From JBBPYR01 sp038199755 (lineage in GTDB: Bacteria > Chloroflexota > Ktedonobacteria > Ktedonobacterales > Ktedonobacteraceae): DNA of 42,659 bases. The notes under the pieces were generated by a model. It searched no databases, had not been told where the DNA came from, and was given only the letters and a program-made list of their open reading frames with translations. The stretch spans positions 1-42,659 of the forward strand of contig JBBPYR010000275.1 of NCBI GenBank assembly GCA_038199755.1, read 5' to 3'. Shown here in pieces: positions 15,030 through 24,416 of the stretch. A program made the translations under genes and the position numbers. The number at the start of each line of letters is the position of its first letter. Positions within the stretch are counted from its first letter, which is position 1.

Positions 15030-16285
15030 ATATAGCTGAGTTAGAAACTAAAACGATGACGGAGTTACGCGACATTGCTCGCGACCTCGAACTCTCCGGC
15101 TACACAACCCTCAAAAAACAAGACCTCGTGTTCCGACTTCTCCAGAATCATACCGAACAACAAGGAAACATCTTCAGCGCAGGTGTCCTGGAGATTGTGG
15201 AAGACGGTTTCGGTTTCCTCCGACAGGAACGTTTCCTGCCTGGTAACATGGATGTCTATGTATCGCAATCGCAAATTCGTCGTTTCGGGCTGCGTACAGG
15301 TGACATGGTTTCTGGACAGGTGCGTCCACCGAAGGATAACGAGAAATACTACGGGTTGTTACGTGTTGAAGCCATCAATGGCATGGACCCGGAAGTTGCC
15401 AAACGCCGTCCCCATTTCGATGTCTTAACCCCTATCTTCCCCCGCGAGATGTTCAATCTGGAAACCAGCCCCTCGAATATCTCCGGTCGTATCGTCAATC
15501 TTGTTTCCCCCATCGGTCGCGGACAGCGCGGTTTGATTGTTTCCCCGCCTAAAGCTGGCAAAACCATGCTGCTCAAGTCAATCGCCAACTCCATTACTGA
15601 AAACTACAATGACGTTCACCTGATGATTGCTCTGATTGGTGAGCGACCAGAAGAAGTGACGGACATGAAACGGTCCGTGCGTGCCGAGGTGATCAGTTCG
15701 ACCTTTGATGAGCCGACTGAGGCGCATACGCGTGTGGCCGAGATGGTGCTTGAACGCGCAAAACGCTTGGTCGAGGGTGGACGTGACGTGGTGATCCTGC
15801 TGGATAGTATTACCCGTTTGAGTCGGGCCTATAACCTCGCCGTGCAGCCAAGCGGACGTACACTCTCTGGCGGTCTTGATCCTAGCGCACTCTTCCCGCC
15901 CAAACGCTTCTTTGGTGCCGCCCGTAAGATCGAGGAGGGTGGCAGCCTGACGATTATCGGGACTACCCTGGTCGATACGGGTAGCCGTATGGATGATGTG
16001 ATCTACGAAGAGTTTAAAGGCACCGGCAACATGGAATTGGTGCTGAACCGCAAATTAGCCGAACGCCGTGTTTTCCCCGCTATCGACATCTCGCTTTCCA
16101 GCACGCGCCGCGAGGAACTGCTGCTCGACGACAAGACGCTCCGCGCCGTGGTCGTGATGCGCCGCATGTTCTCGACGCTGGCAGATCAGCGTGGTCTGGA
16201 GGCAATGGAAGCTCTGTTGCAACATATGTCGAAGACGAGCAACAACCTGGAGTTTCTGGCAACCCTCAATAAAAGCATTTTGTAA
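15026..16285 (+). CDS. rho: Transcription termination factor Rho
   Basis: Rho is a hexameric RNA-dependent ATPase that ends transcription at rut sites. The 419-residue product begins VNIAELETKTMTELRDIA with the Rho N-terminal helical domain. The cold-shock RNA-binding domain is at about 55-120 (GFGFLRQERFLPGN and DVYVSQSQIRRFGLRTGD). The ATPase core has Walker A SPPKAGKT near 172, GERPEEVTDM near 204, the Walker B stretch VVILLDSITRLSRAYN, and LSGGLDPSAL. The closest start with a family-like N-terminus is the GTG at 15026; an in-frame ATG at 15005 adds seven residues, and neither has its own ribosome site. A classical intrinsic terminator follows. Confidence 0.95.
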   Translation: MNIAELETKTMTELRDIARDLELSGYTTLKKQDLVFRLLQNHTEQQGNIFSAGVLEIVEDGFGFLRQERFLPGNMDVYVSQSQIRRFGLRTGDMVSGQVRPPKDNEKYYGLLRVEAINGMDPEVAKRRPHFDVLTPIFPREMFNLETSPSNISGRIVNLVSPIGRGQRGLIVSPPKAGKTMLLKSIANSITENYNDVHLMIALIGERPEEVTDMKRSVRAEVISSTFDEPTEAHTRVAEMVLERAKRLVEGGRDVVILLDSITRLSRAYNLAVQPSGRTLSGGLDPSALFPPKRFFGAARKIEEGGSLTIIGTTLVDTGSRMDDVIYEEFKGTGNMELVLNRKLAERRVFPAIDISLSSTRREELLLDDKTLRAVVVMRRMFSTLADQRGLEAMEALLQHMSKTSNNLEFLATLNKSIL

Positions 16286-16295
16286 GCAAGAAATA

Positions 16296-16340
16296 CGCCT
16301 CCCGCCCAGTCAGGTTGATTGGGCGGGAGGCGATTTTTTT
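16296..16340 (+). terminator. Intrinsic terminator of rho
   Basis: A perfect 13-bp GC-rich stem (16296-16308 with 16320-16332) is followed by A and seven T residues (16334-16340). It begins ten bases after the rho stop. This is the most conventional terminator in the window. Confidence 0.9.
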
Positions 16341-17811
16341 ATCTTACAGGTGGCAACAAGCCTGGCGTGACAATGGGTAGTTGGCGATAGAGGTCGGCCC
16401 CGTTGAGGCCGGTGCGCCAACTTCTGGCATGGCTCAAGTTTTGCATGAACTCGTGTTGCAGATCAATGCCGAGAGCTTGCCAGATGAGGCTGATGGCACG
16501 GCGGGCAAAGGCGATGTCGTTACGCGGCTCGATGCGGTCCAGGTCTTCAAAAAAGAAGCCACAACTGGTAAAGCTGTATTGGTGGTAGTATTGCGCTTCG
16601 AGTAGCATACGCAGGCGGCGTGTTTGCTCCTGATTGGGTTGCTGGTGAATGAGGGTGTGACGCGCCCAGAAGTTCGCTTCCGGCTCCCAGCCGTTGCGTA
16701 GGGCAAGGTACTCGTCGCGTGCTGCCCAGGGATCACTTAACAGCTGGCTTGTATGGCGCTCAAAGAGGGCATCGCCATGTTCGGCGAGTTTCGCAAAGGC
16801 GAAACGTAGGGCACCTTTCCAACTGGCATCGCCTTCAGTACATTCGCAGCCGGTATTCCAGCGTGCGACGCCGTGGCCGCAACTCCACGCGCTCGGCTCG
16901 CGCAATTGCACCTCTTTTGTGGCGGGGTGCAGTTGCATGTAGCGTTCCAGTGAACACACCTCGAAACCGTAGGTGGGGGCACCGGTACGTAGCAGATGGG
17001 CTAGGAACTTATCGCGCCATGGCCTGTGGTGGCCGTAGAGTTCACCATCGGTGGCGACGATAACAAGCTGTGACTCGCCCGCTTCGCGCTTGCCAGGCAC
17101 AAGATGCTCGTTCAGGTACCAGGCGGCGAAGTTATCCGCGTTGCTCGTGGTGTGCCAGTCGAAGGAGACACCGCCAGAGAGCGGGGCGTTGTAGAAAAAG
17201 ACGGTCATGCTGCGGCCACTGGGCAGGGAAACAATGTATGGCTCTGTGGGGTCGATGGGCTGGATCGTTTGCCAGGGGGCCAGCACCGTGTAGGTGACAC
17301 CGCATTGGGCCATGACATCCAGCGTCTCGCTATCAATCGCGGTCTCGGCGAGCCACATGCCGCTGGCATCGTAGCCGTAACGATGGCGAAAGTCTTGCAA
17401 ACCCCATAGAATCTGTGTCCGCTTATCGCGTGTCGTTGCCAGGGGCAGAATGGTATGATTGTATGCCTGGGCCAAGGCATTGCTGACACCGTAGCGTTCA
17501 CGATAGAGGCGACTGTCAGAAATGATGCGTTGATAGACGGCAGGATGCGCCTGCTCAAGCCAGGCGGCTAGGGTCGGGCCGAGGTCATAGCTCATCAGCT
17601 CGAAGTTACCCGCCTCGGCATTGGGTTGATAGCACTCAGCATTGATTTTTTCGTTGAAGTTGGCAAATGGAGTGGCACCGGGCTCACGAGGAACAACCCC
17701 GTTGAAGGGCTCTTCACGTGGGGGCTGATAAAAATGCCCATGCATGCACAGATAGGCTGTGCCGTGCGAAGGGCGGGTCAACGGGTCTTGTGCTATTGTC
17801 TGATCGATCAT
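16339..17811 (-). CDS. Glycoside hydrolase family 57 protein with DUF3536-like C-terminus
   Basis: GH57 enzymes act on alpha-glucans (amylases, 4-alpha-glucanotransferases, branching enzymes). The 490-residue protein has the first conserved GH57 motif as HGHFYQPPRE (24-33). The third is MWLAETAID, where E156 would be the nucleophile. The fourth is ATDGELYGHH, where D255 would be the acid/base. The C-terminal half (about 280-480) contains CGHGVARWNTGCECTEG and YQYSFTSCGFFFEDL-like text typical of the DUF3536 partner region, including clustered cysteines. The ATG at 17811 has AAGGTGG five bases upstream. It is cytoplasmic, with no signal peptide. It is probably linked to glycogen or maltodextrin metabolism, but the reaction is not determined by the sequence alone. 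Confidence 0.85.
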   Translation of the reverse strand: MIDQTIAQDPLTRPSHGTAYLCMHGHFYQPPREEPFNGVVPREPGATPFANFNEKINAECYQPNAEAGNFELMSYDLGPTLAAWLEQAHPAVYQRIISDSRLYRERYGVSNALAQAYNHTILPLATTRDKRTQILWGLQDFRHRYGYDASGMWLAETAIDSETLDVMAQCGVTYTVLAPWQTIQPIDPTEPYIVSLPSGRSMTVFFYNAPLSGGVSFDWHTTSNADNFAAWYLNEHLVPGKREAGESQLVIVATDGELYGHHRPWRDKFLAHLLRTGAPTYGFEVCSLERYMQLHPATKEVQLREPSAWSCGHGVARWNTGCECTEGDASWKGALRFAFAKLAEHGDALFERHTSQLLSDPWAARDEYLALRNGWEPEANFWARHTLIHQQPNQEQTRRLRMLLEAQYYHQYSFTSCGFFFEDLDRIEPRNDIAFARRAISLIWQALGIDLQHEFMQNLSHARSWRTGLNGADLYRQLPIVTPGLLPPVR

Positions 17812-18024
17812 GCAACCACCTTCACCGCTATACTAACAAAGAAACAACAGTTTTCCCTGTTAGAATGAGAGCAAACTATCCTCTACCATACTAGAACGTA
17901 GAAACACAACATTTGGGTACTACATTACTATAATTCGATGGTATTGTAACGATTCAATAGGGTACTCTGCCACACTAATATTTATACGGCTAAGGTTGCT
18001 TGTTCGAATACAAAACAGAGACAA

Positions 18025-18052
18025 ACAAGGGGCGCATTGTTGCGCCCCTTGT
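18025..18052 (-). terminator. 12-bp hairpin terminator of the HNH gene
   Basis: Perfect 12-bp arms (18025-18036 and 18041-18052) surround a four-base loop, six bases beyond the HNH stop. On the minus strand the T-rich sequence TTGTTTGTCT overlaps and follows the 3' arm. Confidence 0.75.
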
Positions 18053-18058
18053 CGTCGT

Positions 18059-18619
18059 TTACGCTGTCATACCCTGATAAGTACTTCCCATGTAAGGGTT
18101 TCCTTGGGCAGTCATGAGGAACTCTTCGTAGGCTTCGCGCAACTTGGGGTAGCGGAGCAGGAAGAAGCCCGCGTATTCCTGTGACAAAGGACGTGGCTGA
18201 CGCGAGAGACGCATATTCACGTCCTTTAGTAAGCGGTTGCCCTTTTTGCCGTTGCAGAGTTTGCAGCAGGCGACGAGGTTTTCCCACGTGCTCTGGCCGC
18301 CGCGAGAGCGCGGAATAATATGATCAAGGGTCAAATCACGGCTGCGTTTGCCGCAATACTGGCATGTTTCATCATCGCGTAGGAGAATATTGGAGCGTGT
18401 TGGCTGTAATGCCACACGCGGTACCCGCACGTTTGCTAATAGCTGGACAATGACGGGGCGTTCTAGCTCAAGACGGCGAGCGACGATACTCTCTTCGATC
18501 AGTGTACGAACACGCTCATCTACGAAGGTGACCTTCTGCTTAGACAGCAATACGATGAGACGACGCTCTGGAATGACCGAGAGAGGCTGGAGTGAGGAAT
18601 TAAGTACAAGAACAGGCAT
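18059..18619 (-). CDS. HNH endonuclease family protein
   Basis: The 186-residue protein contains one HNH module: C-x2-C (CQYCGK), LTLDHIIPRSRGG with the catalytic His pair region, W-x-NLVACC and CKLCNGKKGNR, giving two zinc-binding Cys pairs. The N-terminal part (MPVLVLNSSLQPLSVIPERR) is conserved in a widespread family of stand-alone HNH proteins in Cyanobacteria, Chloroflexota and Actinobacteria whose role is not known. I start at 18619, where the family sequence begins and AGGAAAGGAAG precedes the ATG; a longer frame upstream is likely noncoding. No intron, intein or RuvC domain is present, so it is not an IscB. Confidence 0.88.
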   Translation of the reverse strand: MPVLVLNSSLQPLSVIPERRLIVLLSKQKVTFVDERVRTLIEESIVARRLELERPVIVQLLANVRVPRVALQPTRSNILLRDDETCQYCGKRSRDLTLDHIIPRSRGGQSTWENLVACCKLCNGKKGNRLLKDVNMRLSRQPRPLSQEYAGFFLLRYPKLREAYEEFLMTAQGNPYMGSTYQGMTA

Positions 18620-19006
18620 GAATAGCTTCCTTTCCTCTCTGTCAGAGCTGATAAACAGTGCAGACAGCGGGGCAAAGGATGAGATTGACAGGGCAAGCAC
18701 TGGTGGCAGGCCCATTCTCAACTGCTACTGCCGTCTGCGGCAACTAGGCGGATAAGGGAGGTGGCATCTTGCATGTCCAAGCGAGTCGGCCAAGGCAGTC
18801 AAATGAGGCACAGCATGAGCCATCCCATCCGCGAACCGCGAGGTATGAGACATACCTATTGCGGCTGCATTTGGTTTGCACAGATGCCAACAATCGGCTG
18901 ATGCGATTGTATCTATCTGATAGCCCTGCATGCCTATAACTCCTTGTTTCTTACCTGTAGACAAATGGTATTTTTCTGTGACACAGTTAGGAAATGTGTG
19001 TCATCC
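18620..19006 (-). other. Leader region between tRNA-Pro and the HNH gene, with a possible small ORF
   Basis: This region of 387 bases has several short hairpins, for example GGTATG-TCT-CATACC. It also holds one 68-codon minus-strand ORF (18725-18931) with AAGGAG eight bases before its ATG. The peptide has four Cys and six His, but I recognise no family and its composition is not clearly coding. It may instead be a structured leader. A weak 7-bp hairpin at 18979-19003 lies just after the tRNA. Confidence 0.3.
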
Positions 19007-19083
19007 TGGTCGGGGTGAGAGGACTTGAACCTCCGACCTCAGCGTCCCGAACGCTGCGCGCTAGCCGACTGCGCTACACCCCG
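19007..19083 (-). tRNA. tRNA-Pro (anticodon CGG)
   Basis: On the minus strand the 5' acceptor arm CGGGGTG (19083-19077) pairs with CACCCCG (19017-19011). The anticodon stem CAGCG/CGCTG encloses the loop TTCGGGA, so the anticodon is CGG and it reads CCG proline codons. The T arm has GAGGTTCAAGTCCTC. The discriminator A (19010) and an encoded CCA (19009-19007) complete the 77-base gene. Confidence 0.96.
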
Positions 19084-19249
19084 GTGAACAATCCATGCAA
19101 GTGACTCACTGAACTCATCCCTTGAGCACTACACGACTGACGCTTCTTCCCTCGCTGAAAGAAGCCTGAGTAACTATTCTACTCGAATGTAGTATAGCAT
19201 ACATACTTGACATTTGACAATAGTGAAAGTGTGAAAATTTGGAACATAA

Positions 19250-21970
19250 TTACACAGTGCTGGTGGGGTCGATGTCGATGTCCCAGCCGGGGGCGTCGAT
19301 GACGCGCAGGAGTTGGTGGAGATCGGGGCCACGGGCGATGATTTGCCAACGATACTTGTTTTTGATGCGCTCGATGAGGGCGGGTGCTGGCCCCACGATA
19401 TCAGTGTTGGGTAGGGCAAGGCGCTCGATCCATTCGTTAAGGCGTTCACACAGCAGGAGAGCTTCGTTCTGGGAGCGGTGGCGGTTCTCGTGGCTGTAGG
19501 TAAACTTGACGAACTGGCGAAACGGTGGGTAGCCGTAGCGTTGACGGGCTTCGATCTCGGTATTGTAGAATTCGTGATAATCATGGCGCGAGGCGGCATC
19601 GACACAAAAATGTTGTGGGCTAAAGGTTTGTATGATGACACGCCCTGCCTCTGTGCCACGTCCGGCTCGGCCTGCAACCTGGGTGAGCAGCGTAAAAGCG
19701 CGTTCGGGTGCGGCATAATCGGGCAAGTTCAAGGCGATATCAGCGGAGACGACGCCGACGAGGGTGACACCGGGGAGGTCAAGCCCTTTGGCGATCATCT
19801 GTGTGCCGATGAGAATATCAGCCTCGCGGCTGGCGAAGCGGTCAAGCAGCTGTTCATGAGCATGACGGTTGCGAGCAGTGTCGCGGTCCCAGCGGAGCAG
19901 GCGTGCGTTAGGGAAGCTGCGTTGGATGGTGTCCTCGACTTTTTCGGTGCCGATGCCAAAGTAGCGGATGCCAGAGCTTTTGCAGTTAGGGCAGAATTGT
20001 AGCACCTTGCTGGTCTGTCCGCAATAGTGGCAGAGCAGGATACGCTCGGTCGAGTGATAGGTGAGCGGAATGTCACAGCGGTCGCACATGGCGACGAAGC
20101 CACAGTCGCGACACAGGACGCAACTGGCCGCGCCACGACGGTTAAGAAACAGAATTGCCTGCTGTTTGTTGGCGAGGACGTGGGTAAGCTCTTCTTGCAG
20201 ACGGCGACTGATGATGCTGGTGTTGCCCGCGTGCAGCTCGTTACGGAGATCGATGACCTCAACGGGCGGCAGGGTCGCGCCGATGCGTGCAGGCAGTTCT
20301 ACCAGGCGATAGTTGCCCTGCTCGGCACGGAAGAAGCTCTCGACCGCTGGCGTTGCGCTGCCGAGCACGATGGGAATACGCAGGAGTTGACCGAGCATGA
20401 TGGCGGCCTCACGTGCGTGATAGGTTGGCTTCAGTTCGCTCTGCTTATAGGCCGACTCGTGCTCCTCGTCCAGAATGATGATGCCGAGATTGGCAAGAGG
20501 CGAGAAGAGGGCTGAGCGCGCACCAATGACGATATCAACCTTGCCATCGCGAATTTGGCGCCACTCGTCGTAGCGTTCACCATCGCTGAGTGAGCCGTGA
20601 ATGATGGCGACGCGACCGGGGAAGCGGCCAGCGATACGCAGCACGGCCTGTGTGGTCAGGGCGATTTCTGGCACAAGCACGATGCCGCGTTTGCCTTGCG
20701 CGATCATAATGGCGAGAGCCTGGAGATAGACCTCGGTTTTGCCGCTACCCGTGACGCCATGTAGTAGGATGGGCATGTCCGGCGACTCCAGAATGCTGTT
20801 CAGGGCGCGTTGCTGGTCTGCCGTGAGTGTGAGCGCGAAACTGGGTGGAATGACGTGCTCTAGTAAAGGATCACGTCGTATCTCGACGGTTTCGATGGCA
20901 AGGATGCCCTCTTGTATCAACTGCTGAAATTGTGCGGGCGAAAGTTTTGTAGCCTCACACAACTTGTTAGGTGTCCAATATGAGTTTGGATTGGTGGTGA
21001 CGGTTTTGGATGCACTATGCAAGAGCAGTTCGATCGCCGCTAATTGGCGTTGGGCAAGCAAGCCTTTTTGATCTTGCGGGGTAAGGGTCATGAGTGAGCT
21101 GGCATCGGGTAGTGCCCACGGATTGGGCATACTAGCCTTCTGGCCCTTTTTGCCTTTGATTGGGCGGCGACGCACATTATCGGGTGCCATCGGCAGTTGA
21201 TCGACGGGGGCAAGGCTCTGCTCGAAGATGGCGTTGGTGTGGCTGCGCCATGTCTCTAATGCTTCGCCCTGGAGGGCAAGGCGCACGATGCGCTTTTTCA
21301 ATGCCTTGACTCTGGGAGCTTCCAGACGGGCATCACGCACGACAAGCGCACTGTTGCCGATCTCTTTGAGCAACTCCTTCGTTTTTGTGGGGCCGAGCAT
21401 TTTTTTGAGTTGCTCGATGTCCAATTCACCATCGCTGAGCAAGAGTCCGGTCAAGGCACGTAGTCTTAGGGATATATCAGTTGTGTCAAATGTTACAGGT
21501 GTTTCACTTGCTACACTTGTTACAGATGTTTCACTTGTTTTGCTAAAGGCTTCTCCCTGTTTGTGGCCTTCTTCTGTCAGGCGCAGCACGAATTGTGAGC
21601 GTTTGACGAGGGCGCGTGGCAGCATCATGGAGACGACCTGTGATAGTGGTGTAACATAATATTCGGCCATCCACATTGCCAGAGCCATCTGGTGTGGTAA
21701 GAGGATGGGGTCGCTATCGACGATGGAATGAATGGGTTTCACAATGATGCTTTCGTCGTCGGAGGCGACATTCACGACGCCCACCGCGTCCATTATTTCC
21801 TCATCGGGGCAGATGCTCCAGACGATGCCTTCGACGAGGCGGTTGCCATAGGGCACGGCGACCAGTTGGCCGGAATGGAGTTCTGGCTCTAATGCTGCTG
21901 GCACGCTATAGGTGAGCAGAGGGTGTTCGTTATGCCAACTGGCAGCAGAGGTAAGGATGTCCGCGAGCAT
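19250..21970 (-). CDS. priA: Primosomal helicase PriA
   Basis: PriA recognises abandoned replication forks and reloads the replisome. The 906-residue product has an N-terminal 3'-DNA-binding domain (about 10-110, YSVPAALEPELHSGQLVAVP), a long variable linker with no PriA counterpart known to me (about 150-370), and Walker A GVTGSGKTEVYL. It then has DEEH (ILDEEHESAYKQ), GSATPAVES, and the four-Cys-pair zinc region CVLCRDCGF, CDRCD, CHYCG and CPNC. The C-terminal helicase lobe ends with QVAGRAGRG and IQTF. I prefer the ATG at 21970: GAGAGGCGG lies seven bases upstream, and it sits five bases after the mutL stop. The ATG at 21994 would overlap mutL and has no ribosome site. It is the second gene of the mutL-priA operon. 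Confidence 0.95.
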   Translation of the reverse strand: MLADILTSAASWHNEHPLLTYSVPAALEPELHSGQLVAVPYGNRLVEGIVWSICPDEEIMDAVGVVNVASDDESIIVKPIHSIVDSDPILLPHQMALAMWMAEYYVTPLSQVVSMMLPRALVKRSQFVLRLTEEGHKQGEAFSKTSETSVTSVASETPVTFDTTDISLRLRALTGLLLSDGELDIEQLKKMLGPTKTKELLKEIGNSALVVRDARLEAPRVKALKKRIVRLALQGEALETWRSHTNAIFEQSLAPVDQLPMAPDNVRRRPIKGKKGQKASMPNPWALPDASSLMTLTPQDQKGLLAQRQLAAIELLLHSASKTVTTNPNSYWTPNKLCEATKLSPAQFQQLIQEGILAIETVEIRRDPLLEHVIPPSFALTLTADQQRALNSILESPDMPILLHGVTGSGKTEVYLQALAIMIAQGKRGIVLVPEIALTTQAVLRIAGRFPGRVAIIHGSLSDGERYDEWRQIRDGKVDIVIGARSALFSPLANLGIIILDEEHESAYKQSELKPTYHAREAAIMLGQLLRIPIVLGSATPAVESFFRAEQGNYRLVELPARIGATLPPVEVIDLRNELHAGNTSIISRRLQEELTHVLANKQQAILFLNRRGAASCVLCRDCGFVAMCDRCDIPLTYHSTERILLCHYCGQTSKVLQFCPNCKSSGIRYFGIGTEKVEDTIQRSFPNARLLRWDRDTARNRHAHEQLLDRFASREADILIGTQMIAKGLDLPGVTLVGVVSADIALNLPDYAAPERAFTLLTQVAGRAGRGTEAGRVIIQTFSPQHFCVDAASRHDYHEFYNTEIEARQRYGYPPFRQFVKFTYSHENRHRSQNEALLLCERLNEWIERLALPNTDIVGPAPALIERIKNKYRWQIIARGPDLHQLLRVIDAPGWDIDIDPTSTV

Positions 21971-21974
21971 GCTG

Positions 21975-24200
21975 CTACCGCCTCTCAAATTCATGTGCCA
22001 GCGAGGAAAGGCTAAAGTGTATCATAGTGGGGCGACCGTGGCAGCAGCTAAAGGGTGCCTTTGTCTGCTCCAATTGTTCGAGCATTTCGCGCATCTCGCT
22101 TACTGTAAGGAAGTAGTTGGCTTTGATCGCGGCTTTGCAGGCGACATTTGCCAGTGCGTGTTCTTCCCACGTTTCGGTATGGCCCAGGTTTTCGGGTGCG
22201 GTCAGTTCGAGCAATAGTTCGTGCAGTGAGCGGGCGTTCAACTGCTTGACTAGCACGCTCGGCACTGCTTTGATTGCTAGCGTGCCATCATCGCCGAACT
22301 CAAGGGAGAAGCCAATGGATGTCAATTGCTGCTGGTGGTCTTCGATGGCCTCTAGTTCGCTCGGAGCGAGTTCTAGTTGGAGCGGTGTGAGTAGATGTTG
22401 GGCGACGGGTGTGCGTGCCTGAAGTGCCGTGACCATGCGTTCCAGTAGAATGCGCTCGTGGGCGGCGTGCTGGTCGAGCAAGTACATGCCGTCCTCGCCC
22501 TCGGTGACGATGTAGCTCTGTGAAAGTTGTCCCACCACGCGCAGGCGCGGCAGGCGGCGCGAAGTCTCCGCCGGAATAACATGTCCTCCCGTGGGGACGA
22601 GATTTGGCGCGCCCAACCCACCCTCTATGCCTAGCACGCCCTGCCCCACTCCCTCTTCTGTTTGCGTTGCCTGAGTGGTTTCAGATGGTGGGTTATCGTT
22701 GGTGGGTGCGGTAGGCGCGGTGTTGTCGGTGGGCAGCGGGCGACCCAAGGGTCCCCACCCCGCCGCCACGTCCGCCCCCGCCCCTACTGTTTGCGTTGCC
22801 TGAGTGGTTTCAGATGGTGGGTTATCGTTGGTGGGTGCGGTAGGCGCGGTGTTGTCGGTGGGCAGCGGGCGACCCAAGGGTCCCCACCCCGCCGCCACGT
22901 CCGCCCCCGCCCCTACTGTTTGCGTGGGGGCATTGGATTGTGGGTGGATGTGGTGGTTTTGCCAGAGGCGGGCATTGAGGGGGGGCTTGGTGCCGCTTTC
23001 CTCTTCGGTGACGGTAAGCCAGGGGTTAGGCTGGGGGAAGATGGTTTGTTCGCTGTCATCTTCGTCATCGTCGCCGCTGGCGGGTGCCATGAATTGGGCG
23101 TGTACAGTGCTGTCCGTAGGGGCGGCAATGATGACGCCCTCGCTAGTTCCATCATTATCAGTTGTGTCTTGTGCGCGGGGCGTCCATTCGGGCATGGCAG
23201 GTTCGTCGAGTAGGGCGGCACGGATGGCACGCAGGACTACGGCATAGACGCGGCGTTCTTTGAGGAAGCGAATCTCTGTTTTGGCTGGGTGGACGTTGAC
23301 ATCGAGCATGGTTGGGTCGATCTGGATATTGACGACTGAAATAGGGTGCCTGCCTGTCAGTAGGAGCGAGTGATAACCGCCCTCCACAGCGGAGGTGAGG
23401 GTGCGACTGAGCACCCAGCGACGGTTGACGAAAAAGGAGATATGCTGGCGGGTGCTTTTATAGCTGGTGGGACGACTGGTATAGCCGCTCACAATGGGAT
23501 ATTCGGCATTGTCGGGATGTTCTGAGCGTTCAAACGGCACCATTTGTTCGGCGATCTGTAGGCCATAGATTTCGACGAGTACGCTGAAGAGTTGTCCATC
23601 GCCAGGGGTGGCGAGAATTTGTTTGCTCTCGCTAAAGACGTGAAAGCGAATCTCTGGATAGGCCAGGGCGTATTGTTCTAGTAGGTGTTGGCAGTGGCTG
23701 ACCTCGGTGTTGCGGCTCTTGAGGAATTTCAGACGTGCAGGCACGGCACTGAAGAGGTTGCGAACGGTGATGATGGTGCCCTCTGGGGCGGCGGCGGGCG
23801 TTACCTCTGAGATGATGCCGTTGTTGGCACTGATTTGCATGCCCTCTGCGTTACCTCGTGCGTGGCTCACCAGCGTTACGTCGGCGACGGCGGCGATGCT
23901 GGCGAGGGCTTCGCCGCGAAAACCGAGTGAACGAATATGTTCTAGGTCGTCGATCTGTGCCACTTTGCTGGTGGCGTGACGGGCCAGGGCTAGCGGTAGC
24001 TCGTCGGCGGGTATGCCGCTGCCGTTGTCGGTGATGCGAATCAGTTGTAGTCCACCGTGTGAGAGATCGACGCGAATCTGGGTTGCGCCCGCGTCGATGC
24101 TATTCTCGATTAGTTCTTTGACCACAGAGGCTGGGCGTTCGACCACCTCACCGGCTGCGATCTTTGCCGCCACATCGGGCGCAAGTTGGCGTATTGGCAT
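21975..24200 (-). CDS. mutL: DNA mismatch repair protein MutL (endonuclease type)
   Basis: MutL couples MutS mismatch recognition to strand removal. The 741-residue product has the GHKL ATPase motifs ELIENSIDAGAT, DNGSGIP and LGFRGEALASIA in the first 110 residues. The C-terminal domain carries LLDQHAAHERILLERM, the metal-binding endonuclease motif, plus ACKAAIKA and CCHGRPT, which complete the nuclease site. It therefore belongs to the MutH-independent group that nicks DNA itself. The linker, about 345-560, is low in order and contains a perfect 43-residue tandem duplication (see 22658-22925). GGGAG lies eleven bases before the ATG. priA follows directly. mutS is not in the window. Confidence 0.95.
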   Translation of the reverse strand: MPIRQLAPDVAAKIAAGEVVERPASVVKELIENSIDAGATQIRVDLSHGGLQLIRITDNGSGIPADELPLALARHATSKVAQIDDLEHIRSLGFRGEALASIAAVADVTLVSHARGNAEGMQISANNGIISEVTPAAAPEGTIITVRNLFSAVPARLKFLKSRNTEVSHCQHLLEQYALAYPEIRFHVFSESKQILATPGDGQLFSVLVEIYGLQIAEQMVPFERSEHPDNAEYPIVSGYTSRPTSYKSTRQHISFFVNRRWVLSRTLTSAVEGGYHSLLLTGRHPISVVNIQIDPTMLDVNVHPAKTEIRFLKERRVYAVVLRAIRAALLDEPAMPEWTPRAQDTTDNDGTSEGVIIAAPTDSTVHAQFMAPASGDDDEDDSEQTIFPQPNPWLTVTEEESGTKPPLNARLWQNHHIHPQSNAPTQTVGAGADVAAGWGPLGRPLPTDNTAPTAPTNDNPPSETTQATQTVGAGADVAAGWGPLGRPLPTDNTAPTAPTNDNPPSETTQATQTEEGVGQGVLGIEGGLGAPNLVPTGGHVIPAETSRRLPRLRVVGQLSQSYIVTEGEDGMYLLDQHAAHERILLERMVTALQARTPVAQHLLTPLQLELAPSELEAIEDHQQQLTSIGFSLEFGDDGTLAIKAVPSVLVKQLNARSLHELLLELTAPENLGHTETWEEHALANVACKAAIKANYFLTVSEMREMLEQLEQTKAPFSCCHGRPTMIHFSLSSLAHEFERR
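22658..22925 (-). repeat. 129-bp exact tandem repeat inside the mutL linker
   Basis: Copies 22658-22786 and 22787-22915 are identical at every base and are followed by about ten bases of a third copy. The unit is 43 codons, so the frame is kept, encoding TVGAGADVAAGWGPLGRPLP followed by a Thr/Pro/Asn-rich stretch. The DNA contains GTAGGGGC and CCTTGGGTCGCCC strings that recall the intergenic repeats of this window. Absence of any silent difference means a recent duplication. Confidence 0.9.
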
Positions 24201-24416
24201 AATAGAAGCACTCCCAGAGATAAGAAGAAAGTGATAAGACGTTTTATAGCTCGCTTATTTAAGAACGGCTGTTCGGGATTGATTGTAACACATCGTGGAA
24301 GTGGGATACAAGGAAGAGCTTTGGGAAGTGGGTGTACACAGCTATGTTACAATATATTTGATCTTTGTTGGAGATAGGGTGTCAGAGAAAAGCCAGAGAA
24401 CAGAGAAGAAGAGCTT

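Noticed and set aside
18600..18760. Cobalamin riboswitch
   Set aside because: A GCCAC-like string resembles part of the B12 box, but the rest of the motif is absent and the HNH gene is not a B12 function.
18620..19006. HEARO/omega RNA with an IscB-like nuclease
   Set aside because: The HNH protein has 186 residues and no RuvC parts, so it is not IscB; the leader has no recognisable HEARO core.
19007..19083. tRNA-associated integration site
   Set aside because: No integrase, no repeat of the tRNA 3' end and no mobile genes were seen on either side.
22658..22925. CRISPR-like repeat array
   Set aside because: Only two 129-bp copies with no spacers, inside an open mutL frame; it is a tandem duplication.
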